From Hymenolepis diminuta (lineage: Eukaryota; Platyhelminthes; Cestoda; Cyclophyllidea; Hymenolepididae), in assembly GCA_900708905.1 (NCBI GenBank), contig CAADRB010000140.1, positions 17,678 through 81,677 on the forward strand: a stretch of 64,000 bases of DNA, read 5' to 3'. Under the pieces are notes generated by a model. It did no database searches and had not been told where the DNA came from. It saw only the letters and a program-made list of their open reading frames with translations. Positions 24,583-35,200 of this stretch are shown here, one piece after another. Within the stretch, counting starts at the first letter, position 1. Each line of letters starts with the position of its first letter. The position numbers were made by a program, and so were the translations under genes.

Positions 24583-25873
24583 GTAAATATATATCGAACT
24601 CACAATACGAAAACGTGCATTTTGTTTAGACATGGTGATTTGGGTCGTTCCTTATTGTGGTTTTGTCGAATTGCATTTGTAATTAGTGTAATTTCTTAGT
24701 GAATCTAAGGGTGGTTTACCGAAGCTTATAGAGAAAAACTGATTATAACGGTTATAAACTACTTATCTTTCTCTCTGCTGTGCTCACTCAGAACAACTTA
24801 TCTGTTCTTCAAACATACTCAGAATCTCAAGTGATTCCCAAAGATCAAATTTTAAGGTGGGTGTGTCGTAAGCGATGTGTGATTTTCGTATTCGCCTTTA
24901 GGTATTAATAATCTATGCGCATTTCGAAACCAAGAATTTTGGTATTTCTTTTCTACAACGCATCAAACCTGATTTCATGCGCTATTTAAGTAAATGGACA
25001 TGACCGCATGGCTTAAAGCAAATTGAAAATGATAAACCTGTAGCATATATAAAAACTCTGTTTTGACCCTTAATTGGTGGATTTTCATTTAAACTATTAA
25101 AATTTAACAGAAAATTTATTGTACCATTTTTTAGTTGTCACTGAAATCTGCGAAATATTAAAATCATAGATTTTCTTGTTGTTGTGTTCTGATGCAAATA
25201 AACGCATACGTTTACAAATGGAAATCCTGACCTACATTTTACTTGATCACACTTCAGTTACTACTTGAGCACATCTTACCTAAGTTAATTCAATAATAAT
25301 AGTTTGACTTTTCTATAAATTTATTGCGCTTTCAAGTACTAAATAAAACCATAATAATTAATATCTGTTTCACTGTTTTTAAATCCTCACATTCGTAGTA
25401 AGATGTTGTACTAAAAGAGCAAACAAATATGCATTCTCTGACAAAACAACGACTTTGCAGCTTTGAACTTTGTTTGCCGGTTTCCTACCACTTGTAATGA
25501 ATGAAGTAACTTACACACATAAGATAGTACGACGGTAGATAGGAAACCACTCTAACTTATCGATTGAAAATGAAGAATTCATATGCGAACTTGATTTACT
25601 GAACATTGCTAGCCATCTGTAGCCAATGGTATATTCACAAGAAGATTGACTGCTTGGCATTAATAGTCTTTATTATGCATTTCTGGGTGCATATCCACTT
25701 TGCTGTCGAGATAGAACAATAAATTGTGAAAGTGTATAACTGTTGATCGCCGTCGTATATCAAACCTCTATTAACTTAGTAGCATTTAAAAATCATTTAT
25801 TAAAGTTTTCAGTTCTAAATTCACCGAGAAATAATATCAACTCTGTAGTGTCGACTAAATTAAGGTTGCCGCA

Positions 25874-26206
25874 TATAAGAAAATAATATTTTCTCCAAAA
25901 TAGTTCTTACATGTAAAATTCTTTATTTTCCATCTTCTTTTACTTCTCTTTTATTCGAACGAATATATTCACGTTACTGTAGTAACGTTAGGTCTATCGG
26001 TGCCACATCGATAGAATAAATGTAATAAGTCAAGCTACCTCAATTTATTAATAGGTAAGTTAGGTTTATATACAAAACGTTTCTTCGTTGGACGTCAGTT
26101 ATGTCTCGTCGTCGGGCATGACACTGTGGTGGAGATCTTATCGCCAGTCAATCATTTCCAATCGCCATATGTTGATAGACATCTGCTGGCTATAGCAATT
26201 ACAGTT
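25874..26206. repeat. Dispersed repeat with two modules, copy near 26 kb
   Basis: The first part (25874-25980) repeats the segment at 24479-24582. The second part (about 25979-26206) matches 30915-31231 closely: GTAACGTTA, GCCACATCGAT, then GCTACCTCAATTTATTAATA, GTCAGTTATGTCTC, GTGGAGATCTTATCG and CAGTCAATCATTTC, all in the same order. The copy at 31 kb carries two extra internal segments of about 40 and 80 nt. This is an old interspersed element; I see no coding capacity. Confidence 0.75.
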
Positions 26207-27442
26207 ATAAATAGCACATAATATAAACAGGTCTATTGTAAGACCAACCGAGCGTTAATAGGAGTATATTATAGTAAAGAGAGAGTTGGTCAAAGGATGG
26301 CTGTTCCGGAGTTAGCTTGGGATTACAGTTAAGGTTAGGGTTACACATGTAGACGGTTAGCGATGATGGAGGCCGTGTAGGAGGGGAGCAGATGAGATTA
26401 CTCAGAATTTGTAAACATAGCACTGCCTATTTCAATATTTAGTACCCAATTTTTTTACAAAAAGGACCATGAGGAGAGCACGAGTTTTATTCGAAATTTG
26501 ATTTTTTAGCAGATGCTTAAACTGCTCCGGACAATATTATAGATCCCTTGGCTTTCGAGTGTTGTTAAATGTTTTTTGGCTTTTTTTGGCATTTACTTCT
26601 AAAATGACCCGCTATTATCTTTGTATCCGAACAAATTGATTCCGAACCTCATTATATATATTAGTAACTTGATATGATTTTAACCAAAGCGTACGGAGAC
26701 CTTTAAAAGAAAACATTTTTCAGTCACCCTGTGGCTGTAAGAAATGAAACTTTATACCTACGTTTATTTTCTCAAAAAATATTGAGAATCTTTCAAATCT
26801 AAAAGACATGAGATTTGTTAATGCAGTTCGTGTTTATGGGAACAAGAAAACAGGATATTGGATTAAGTGCTATGTGTCCTCTTGCTAATCCGATCAATGC
26901 TTCTATTGCAGTGGTAAGATATATGCATGAATTGTAAATAAATTCGGTTAAAAGGTCACTGTGCTAAATAGAGACTTTCTTGATTTCCAATTACTCTGTA
27001 AAATTTGGTGTTTGTTCACGATCTGAACAGAAAAAATAGGGAAATTAGGAACTACTTCTATCAGGAAGTTCAACTGAGTACTTTTAGTGCAAGTGAAAAA
27101 AGTTTACAGTTTCCTCCATCATGTGCTGGCTAATCAGTAATTTTACGGTGATTAAACATAGAATATTTATTTTTTATTTCACCATGGAAAAAGTTAGGGG
27201 ATTAAAATTTGTAATTTACGAAGCAGTCCTAGTTTTCAAAAATGTTTTATCAGAATGTTAAAAAATTATTTACTTCTCCTTCGAGAAATCAGTGTAATTA
27301 AGACTGAAATGAAAATTTACGGATACCTCACGCACCCTGTATTATTTATTCGTGTATGCATTAGGGAAAACCCCAGAGCTGTCCGTTTAATACTTACAAA
27401 TGTTTTCGAATACAATGGCTAGAAACTACTTAGTAAACTACT

Positions 27443-27787
27443 ATGAAATCGCATTCTGATCTTAACTTAGGAAAACTGAGTCAGTTTGAACTCCAAAAAT
27501 TGTACGCCCATGCTTGCAATCAGTCAAAAAATTATACCATCGGTAATTTGTTCTATAATAGTAACAAATTCAAATACCAGCATCTTCTCTGCGAACCATG
27601 TGACCAAGTTGTAGAGATAATCAGCAAAATCATCATGAGTATTTTCGAAAAGGTAAATCGAATATGTAAAAATTTTCACTTATTAGATTGCACTTTGACC
27701 TCTTTAATCAAGGAATTATTCGTCTACAAATTCAGAGACCCTGGGTTGTATACCCATCAAATAAAATGGTTAACCGTACCAGTTTAG
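27443..27787 (+). CDS. Unrecognised open frame of 114 codons
   Basis: Begins with ATG and runs 114 codons without interruption. The product is mixed polar/hydrophobic, with three Cys and a stretch like QVVEIISKIIMSIFEKV that could form a helix. I recognise no family. The last codons run into a SINE-like repeat, which argues against a genuine full-length protein. No polyadenylation signal or promoter was identified. It may be chance. Confidence 0.15.
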   Translation: MKSHSDLNLGKLSQFELQKLYAHACNQSKNYTIGNLFYNSNKFKYQHLLCEPCDQVVEIISKIIMSIFEKVNRICKNFHLLDCTLTSLIKELFVYKFRDPGLYTHQIKWLTVPV

Positions 27788-27875
27788 TTAGGCTAACTAA
27801 GGTAGTGACAGAGTTCGAGTTTACCACCTGAGAGGCTCCATGATGATACTCTTTCACACAAGGTAAGAGATGGAC
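27736..27875 (+). repeat. SINE-like repeat, copy 1
   Basis: Shares ordered blocks with 52043-52205: a GACCCTGGGTTGTATACCC segment corresponding to GGTCACGGGTTCAATTTCC there, then GGTTTAGT/AGTTTAGT, GTGACA...GTTCGAGT, and GCTCCATGATG..ACTCT. The GGTTC-containing block resembles a Pol III B box. Diverged, with the same orientation as copy 2. Confidence 0.5.
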
Positions 27876-28328
27876 ATATATTTCTGAATAGATTTGACGG
27901 TCAAATGACTAAATACCCCTACTAGAAGCCCATAATCTTCAAAATCAATATATCCGTACAAATTTGCATCAAACTGCCTATAAAATAACGACCCAGTATA
28001 CATTTTTGGGCTATTGACATCCTAATCAATCTGTAAATTCAAGATAGTGGATTCCGTGATGTCATAAACTTTTTTGGGATTGAGATAATTTCACCTTAGG
28101 ATCCTCGTTGCTTAATTTCTAAAGAATGAGGTAACCATTTATGATTTAATAACGAATAATTTTAAGGAAGTTATCACACTGTTAATACACATGTTAAAGC
28201 AATTACAGTTTTATACAGGTTAATATTTTATGCTAAATATAAGTTTCTATCTAGCGAAATCATTTTATATCAACGGTATTACTCAATACCTTAAAATTTC
28301 GAATAAAGAATTCACGTATGGCATTCAG

Positions 28329-28405
28329 TTTCCCGCGCGTTGACTAGCTATGACTAGCATTAAACCAAATAAATAGCTACCTTGAACGACCTTTATTCTG
28401 ATTGG
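28329..28405 (+). promoter_or_regulatory. Candidate proximal promoter of the lipid phosphatase gene
   Basis: Upstream of the start codon at 28519 are TTTCCCGCGC at 28329-28338 (an E2F-like motif) and ATTGG at 28401-28405 (inverted CCAAT). Both lie in an otherwise AT-rich region within 190 nt of the ATG. Motif matches only. Confidence 0.3.
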
Positions 28406-28501
28406 TTAGACCTTCGGTGCGCTGCATAATTTACGTCTTGCCATCTTACTTTTCTTTTGCACACTAGAAGTTGTGACACTGGTGCTAGAGAGTCTACTTT
28501 C

Positions 28502-28518
28502 AGAATAAACTCACAACA
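28502..28518 (+). promoter_or_regulatory. Splice acceptor-like site 15 nt before the lipid phosphatase start codon
   Basis: CTACTTTCAG ends at 28503 and the ATG is at 28519. The site resembles a 3' splice site and could receive a spliced leader, as in the PNISR gene. Use is inferred. Confidence 0.35.
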
Positions 28519-29512
28519 ATGAATGAAATTGGGAAAGTTATTCTCAAAATTTGTGAAGAAGTATTGCTATTGGCCATAAGTAAGTTTTATGCTGTTTTAG
28601 TTTATTTTTTAAGTTTCGATTCCTCTAATTGCACTTCAATTCACGGAGCCATTTCAAAGGGGTTTCTTTCCGGGCGACACAACAATTGCTTATCCCATGA
28701 AACCCAACACAATATCGATTACCTTGGCTGGATTTATTGGATTGGCTTCACCCCTTCTGCCCGTAATTACTCAAACATGTCTTATCTAATACTGCATTTC
28801 ACTATCTAGATGTTTATATTAGAAATCTATCTGGCTTATCGGGATAGATTTCCACGTCATCCAGAGACGAACGTTCCTTTAATCTTTTTTCAACTCTATA
28901 AATTCATTGGATGTGTAGCATTCTCATTTATTTCCCTTATGTTGATTGTTAATGTTGGAAAGGAGACGTTTGGAAGTTTGCGACCCTTCTTCCTTGAAGC
29001 TTGCGTACCGGCTAGTAATACCGGTATGGATTATCAAGCAGTTATCAACTGTACGTCGGATGATGCTAGACTTATTGAAGAAGCTAGGGTCTCGTTTCCT
29101 TCTGGTCATGCAGCTTGTGTCGTTTGGGGAGCCGCTATGACCATTGTAGGTTAACAAATGTCGATTTATCTCACACTTTCTGCTTTAGTTTTATCTACAG
29201 ATCCGTTTCCCTAAATGCCAATTTGTAATGCTTAAATCACTCTATGAATGTGCCATCGCCATCTTCGCATACTACGTCTGTTTGACTCGTATCCAGGACA
29301 ATTGGCATCGAGCTGTTGATATATCTACAGGAGCTCTTCTTGGGATTTTAGCTGCTGCCACGATCGTAAGTCGTCAAATCTCTCAAACTTAGAGTGCATG
29401 CTTAATCACCCATCTCATCTTCAACCCTTAATTAATTTAGTTCCTAATCCCATCGGTTCAGTGGATTAGAGACAGTGAAAATGTCTTCACTCCGACAAGA
29501 GTTAGAAGGTAA
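28519..29512 (+). CDS. PAP2-family lipid phosphate phosphatase (PLPP/wunen type), 5 exons
   Basis: Exons are 28519-28579, 28614-28762, 28810-29145, 29201-29365 and 29441-29512, about 260 aa. Introns are only 34, 47, 55 and 75 nt, and all junctions keep phase. The three PAP2 motifs are intact: KETFGSLRP at residues 121-129, FPSGHA at 166-171 and TRIQDNWHRAVD at 211-222 (catalytic His at 170 and 218, Asp at 222). Several hydrophobic segments fit the six-helix fold. EPFQRGFF...TIAYP is the typical first loop. The family dephosphorylates phosphatidate, lysophosphatidate and sphingosine 1-phosphate at the plasma membrane or secretory membranes, with the active site on the lumenal or outer face. 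The final exon ends RVRR then a stop, but a possible donor (GTAATC at 29509) overlaps the stop, so a longer C-terminus is possible. Human PLPP1-3 are about 284-311 aa. Converges on the MPHOSPH6 gene. Confidence 0.9.
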
Positions 29513-29744
29513 TCTCTCTACTTCAGCACGGTCTTTCTCATCGGAATTACAGCATACTTTTTTCATGATTATCACCCTTGGCTTCTTCCCTGAACGAGTC
29601 TGTAGCCTACCAGTGGTAGTGATTTTCGACCATTGATTCTCTCATTTCTCTATCCGTTTTATGCTACTTTCACCACTCGAACGCTTTTTATCATTCATTT
29701 AGTACATGTATTCTTTAAAGGAAGAGAAAATTTGTTTCAAGTGA

Positions 29745-29750
29745 TTTATT
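29745..29750 (-). terminator. Candidate polyadenylation signal AATAAA (MPHOSPH6)
   Basis: TTTATT on the plus strand, which is AATAAA on the minus strand, 49 nt after the MPHOSPH6 stop codon. Confidence 0.45.
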
Positions 29751-29798
29751 AACAGCGAGATAGGTTGATAACTTTAAGGGGAAGTGAGTTGAAAAATC

Positions 29799-30417
29799 TT
29801 ACAAGGAGTTGTTCTTTCTGGCATTCTTTGCTGGAGGGCCCTTATTTTCGGCTAAAGGGGAAAAATCGGGATTAGAAAGTACGAAGACATACCATGGGAT
29901 TTCCGTTTGTGTTTTGACTGACTTTTGCTGTTAGATTTCCTGGATTGATTGTCGACTTTCTTAGTGCTGGCACTCTCTGGTTCTGTGGGAATAGGCCGTT
30001 CGGATTCCAAATTTTCAAAATAATGATTGAATCCTCCAAAACTTCCTCGAAAACCCAGGAAGGGGGTGCCACGTAGGCACGAGAGATGATGTACCTCTGG
30101 CCTAAAAGACACGGTATATAAGCTAAAATTAGCATAGGAATAAAAAGAGAGTAATAGAGAGAAAAGGATTAGAGTGATCTTACAATTAAAATTACACGAA
30201 GCAGATAAACCTACCACTTTGAGACGATTTCGTATCGCTTGTTAAGTTGTTTAACAATGCTGCTTTTAAGCGGAAAATCTATATCCACAACGGGAGTGAA
30301 TGTTTCCGCCTTGGGTTCTGCAAATTTCTCTTTTGCAATCAAAGTTCTCCTCATGAAATTCATTTGAAGTAGATTTTTAGAAATCTCTAATTTCGCCAAA
30401 TCTGCCTCGGTCGTCAT
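29799..30417 (-). CDS. MPHOSPH6: MPHOSPH6-like exosome-associated RNA-binding protein, 3 exons
   Basis: Exons in transcript order are 30417-30215, 30101-29893 and 29851-29799. Phases match at both introns (113 and 41 nt), and the product is about 154 aa (human MPP6: 160 aa). The start ATG at 30417 gives MTTEADLAKLEISKNLLQMN. SKNLLQMNFMRR corresponds to the family signature SKNLLRMKFMQR. Near the middle, FLGFRGSFGGFNHYFENL corresponds to the GRMSFRGFNPEVEKL block of the human protein. The tail is rich in Ser/Lys/Arg (KHKRKSHG...) and ends RKNNSL. In other animals MPP6 binds the nuclear RNA exosome and helps 5.8S rRNA maturation, so a nuclear/nucleolar RNA-processing role is expected. The acidic C-terminal part of the vertebrate protein is not obvious. 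Homology is convincing although short. Confidence 0.85.
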
Positions 30418-30914
30418 CGTGAATGAGAACCGCAACGGCAGATTTAATTTAGCCTCCAACGCTCGCACCAGCTTAAACTAAATTTAGATGGTTGCTTAGG
30501 TATAAACGAAAACAATAATAAATACACATAAGTTTGTCTTTAAATTCACCAATTTAATCTAACAAGATTATTATTTGACGTGTAAGATTTCTTCTATTCA
30601 GACCCTAAGGCCTTAAGGTAATTCTTCCATATTAAAGTGGATTAAAGACCAATGGCTTGAGTATTGATCTTAATCTTTTACAGAGCACTGTCACGTTATT
30701 TTGCTTGTCTATATATGAGAATGGTGTGCTGGTTGATAAATATGAAAGTCGGATCAGAATTTTCATCTTAAATTAAAACCATTGTACTTGCCAAGAGACC
30801 ACTTAGTTATAAGACTTGCAAAAAGGTGTTTACGTGTGAATTTTAGCCTATTTTTTTACGATTTTTGTGAAATTATTGAAACTTATGCTTTGCGTTTTTA
30901 TTGAATCAGTAAAT

Positions 30915-31231
30915 GTAATAACGTTAAGTCTACTGGGGCCACATCGATCAATGAGATGTAGTAAGTCAGGCCACTCATATTGCCAGATCATTTCGGAGGT
31001 GGCAGACAAGCTACCTCAATTTATTAATAGGTAAATTAGGTTTATGTACAATACATTTCGTCGTTAGATGTCAGTTATGTCTCATCATCGATGTTTCGGC
31101 GTGATAATTGGTACCTGTTCAGATATCTATGTGCAAACACACAGCTGGATCGTCTCTGAACTGCGGTGGAGATCTTATCGTCAGTCAATCATTTCTAATG
31201 CCCAAGTGATGATAGATATCAGCTGGTTATA
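30915..31231. repeat. Dispersed repeat, second copy (pair with 25979-26206)
   Basis: The same ordered blocks as the copy at 26 kb, including GCTACCTCAATTTATTAATA and GTGGAGATCTTATCG, in the same orientation. It has two additional internal segments, so either this copy is the fuller form or the other has deletions. Confidence 0.75.
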
Positions 31232-31369
31232 ATGTCACCTGTCGAAATATGAGACATCCATCTTGAGGATTCGAGACGAACTCTTTGGTTGGTCATGATG
31301 TTGTCTAGTATCTGGTATTTTTCTTCACACGTTAAGCTCTCTTAAATTGAAAAATATATGAGAATTATT

Positions 31370-31395
31370 AATTTTGGAGAAAATATTATTTACTA
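31370..31395. repeat. Inverted short copy of the 25.9 kb repeat motif
   Basis: ATTTTGGAGAAAATATTATT is the reverse complement of the AATAATATTTTCTCCAAAAT seen near 25885-25904. One exact 20-nt inverted match. Confidence 0.5.
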
Positions 31396-31997
31396 TTCGT
31401 AGCAGTAAAAAACTTGGAAGAATAAAGCAATAAGAGTATTTTAAAGAAGAGAAAATCCATTTGTTTACCGAATAAAAGCAATAATAGTATAATACTTTAG
31501 TTATAATATTTATGTTTCAATAACATTCTTAACGTGTGAGAAATTCCCTTAAATTTAATAGATGTAGATGGACTGCAGTACCGTTTGAAATATTGATGAC
31601 ATGAATTGCAAATAAAATTATTTTCGTTCAAAGTATTCTAAAAAGGATTACTATAAAGTTTACTTATTTTAATTTTACTATGAAATCTTGATTATATGTG
31701 TAGGATAAAATATGTGCATATTTTTGCGTGGACATATTTAAAATGTACTTCTGAAATTTACAAATACGTTAGTAATAACTGTTCCACATTTTTATTTAAA
31801 ATGATGATAATGACCAACATCTACCTAGGACAAATGGGATTCCGCTTCTTTTTTAAGTCGGGGCTGCACTTAGATGGAAATATTTCTGGGAGATGAGTCT
31901 CCTGGAGGTGCAAACATCCACTGGGAGGTTGTGGGATAGGAAAGAGAAGCGGGAGAAAGGACTCCAAGAGATGGCCATGTCGCCCACACCATTAACC

Positions 31998-32209
31998 CAC
32001 GTGACAAGACTCCCTATAGTCGGAGGACATTCTAGCCGCTTCATCGGCGTTCTTCATTGCTATTGGTTCATCTAATTATTAGTCGCGTGTGATCTTGTGC
32101 TTTGTATAACGGAGCCCTCCTATTGGTCGGCGCAGTCGCTAGCTTTGCCGAGTTTCGCTTTACTTTGCATTTTGGAGGTCGCATTTTGTTAGTGGTTTTG
32201 CTGCACGTG
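31998..32209 (+). promoter_or_regulatory. Candidate HMG-CoA synthase promoter
   Basis: Within 225 nt upstream of the start codon are two E-boxes (CACGTG at 31998-32003 and 32204-32209) and two inverted CCAAT boxes (ATTGG at 32062-32066 and 32122-32126), the latter spaced exactly 60 nt. CCAAT (NF-Y) and E-box-type sites are usual in sterol-pathway promoters of other animals. Motif matching only; no TATA box is obvious. Confidence 0.35.
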
Positions 32210-32219
32210 TCTTAAAAAA

Positions 32220-35200
32220 ATGCAAAGGGATATCGGAATACTTGCAGCGGAAATATATTTTCCGAAGTCATATATTGCTCAGACAACCATCGAGACCATA
32301 TATGGATGCCCTGGCAAATACACTAAAGGTCTAGGACAGTTGTCTATGGCCATTTGCGATGAAGCTGAAGATGTTATCTCTATTGCCTTAACGGTTACTA
32401 AGCGGCTGATTGAACGACTAGAGTTAGATTTAAAGAACGTTGGATTTCTTGAGGTAATTATTTTATTTTCACTTTAATTGTATAGATCACTTGACATTAT
32501 TTTGACTATATGTACCTTATTTCATGCTTAGGTTGGTTCTGAGACATTGGTAGATAAGTCGAAAGCCATCAAAACTCATTTAATGGACTTATTTGAAGAT
32601 TCGGGTAATTTAGATCTGGCTGGAATCGATCTCAAAAGTGCCTGCTATGGCGGCACCGCAGCCCTCTTCAACGCTGTTAATTGGCTTGAGTCGTCTTACT
32701 GTGATGGTCGTTTAGCTTTGGTTGTCGCTGCCGATATTGCGACATACTCAACTCCAACAACTCAACCAACTGGTGGTGCTGGAGCTGTTGCTATCCTTCT
32801 TGGACCTAACGCTCCTCTTGTCTTTGATTCGGGTTTGCATAAGTTTTTGTGTTTTTTATACTGCCTGGTTCATCATCAGTTAGTTATTTTTTTATGGTTC
32901 TAGCTTTACCGAAATTCGCTTTCTATTCCTCTTATCTTCTGTCGCTCTTTTCTTTAATTTAAATGCCAGGTTATAAGCGTTAGAATAGTTGATGTTTTGC
33001 TTTAATATTAGTTGTAGTCATTAAAATTTGATCCGTTGTTAAATTTTTGAATTGAAAGTTGGTACATTCCTACGTATTTTGACCACTAAGTTTAGCCATT
33101 ATTAAAAAACAAACGCTGGACCGGTAAAGTTTTTATTTGCGCGTTAATGTTGTGATATTTATCAGAATAGCAAATTATGGCTTTACTTTTAACGGTGTGA
33201 TTTTTACAGATAGTTCAGTTCGTGATTAATGAATTTTTGTACTGACTGATTTTTGTTTTCTAATGAATTCACCAATTATGTCGCTGCCGAACTATTAATC
33301 CTATTCTGTCTGTTATAAGCACTATTTCTATTGTGTGTTTAATTATGTAACAATCACTTGAGAATATCATTAAAGCTCTCTTTACGTTGAATGTATGTAA
33401 TTATATCATATAAAATTATATCATACTCCTTGTTTACCGATAATTATCTTTACACTAAGCTTTACTCACAGGTTCAGTATATTGAAATTTTAGAGAAATA
33501 GTTGTTTCCTAGATTTCGGAGTATCTCTTTGATCTGCTCTTAAGATCACATTCATGCATGTTAATACGGCGGTATTCTCATATCTTTATTCTACTACTGA
33601 TTATTAGTTCTCTTCAGAATTGATTAATTATACGTCTAAATAAAAGGAACGTTGCTTTTTTCTTCGAATGTTCTCATCACGGCTCGATCAAACTAAAGTT
33701 TTCTTCAGCGTCTTGATTCATTTGCCTTAGTCATGGTTTCGTATGAGCTTTCTTTTTGGTTCTCTTTGATGCACGTTAACTGAAAAAAGGATAATTAAGG
33801 AAATTTTCATATTAGCTCAAATTTTGATCGTGTAATTTCTCAGAGCAATCCGCCGGGCTGATCTTTTTAATGTTCTTGGAGTTGATTGAGCTTCAATGCT
33901 CACTAAGTCGGGGTACGCTTGATTGGAATTCCTGATTTCAAAAAATAAATTAACTTGTCTTGGGCTTGCTTTTAAATATACAGCCTTATGCCCTCTTTTT
34001 GGTATATTCATCTTGAAGCTTATCCTCTCATTATCAATTTTTATATTCTATCAGGTCTTCGTGTTTGCACAATGCGCAATCGTTACGATTTCTACAAACC
34101 TCTGATGAAATCCATTTATCCTGAAGTCAGCGGAAAGTTGAGTATCTCCTGTTATAAAGAGGCTGTGCTTACCTGCTACCGCCAATTTAAAGAAAAGGTG
34201 GAGAAATTTACTGGTAAATTGATAATTATTCTTTATTAGCCTATTTTAATGGCGATTTAGTTTTTATTGATCTCTTCCATCATGAATAGGTTACAAAGTG
34301 AGAGTACTCGGGAACCGGAATCTCTCAGAATTTCCACTTGATTTTATCTGCTTCCACTCACCTTTCTATCGATTGGTTGCAAAGTCCTTTAGTTGGATGG
34401 TTTTGCAGGATGTCAAACAGGCTGTTTCCGGAATGGAGATCAATCACAATGCTGTCAATGGAACCCAATCTGAATGCTGTGCTGCTGAAAGGGCGGTTAT
34501 TAAAGAACTTACTCCATTTGTCAGTGAAGCTGATAGGTAATATAATCAATCTGTTTATTTAAATCTTCGGTTCCTGTTTATGATAAATTAATCGGAATAT
34601 TTTGGAGAACGACATAATCCCTGTATGAAATATTATAACTTATTAACCGGTGACGATTTTCTTTAGGAATTAATATTCAAAAATGTGTTCTGGATTCCAA
34701 TGTAAGTTTAAGCATTTATTAAGGGCTTTAACGTAAAATTTTCATTAAAATTTAATGTTAGTATTTACCAATTAGTAAGTTTATTTTGCTTATCCATCAC
34801 TAAAGTTGAAGGTAGTTGGACTATTTTTTCTCATGGTTTTATTTTTCTGTTTGGTGTTTTACTAAAGTTAGCTTCTATGTTTTTATGATTATTTTGTTTG
34901 GCGCATTCGGATCAAAAATTGGAATGAAATGAAATGTTGTTAAGGTGACTAGAGAAATGTGTTTTTGTCACGTTTTTATGATTCACTAGACATTAAAGTT
35001 TGAAATGCAAAATCATAAGGGGGATTGCCTGAGTTCTCTTTTTATACCTATTTTGTCGGTTCTTTTTTGACGAACGGTTCGAAATGCTTGGATTCGATCT
35101 ACGAGAATTACTACGTTTTTCGATTATTAATTATGTAACTGTAAATGAGTCTTATTAGCATATTTCGTGTTGTCAGGTTTACATGTAATATATTTTGTTC

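Larger units (their letters stand above)
23646..28318. other. Intergenic region, repeats but no recognised gene
   Basis: About 4.7 kb between the bestrophin start and the lipid phosphatase promoter. It holds the dispersed repeats listed separately, a 114-codon plus-strand open frame (27443-27787) of unknown meaning, and a SINE-like segment. Nothing else has coding character that I can support. Confidence 0.5.
30418..31990. other. Intergenic region between the divergent MPHOSPH6 and HMG-CoA synthase genes
   Basis: About 1.6 kb. It contains a dispersed repeat (30915-31231) and AT-rich DNA with short meaningless frames. The region nearest 32 kb becomes GC-richer and carries motif matches listed as a candidate promoter. 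Confidence 0.5.

Noticed and set aside
30418..30468. Longer MPHOSPH6 N-terminus
   Set aside because: The upstream extension would have to begin with GTG; the ATG at 30417 places the conserved SKNLL motif at the usual distance from the start.
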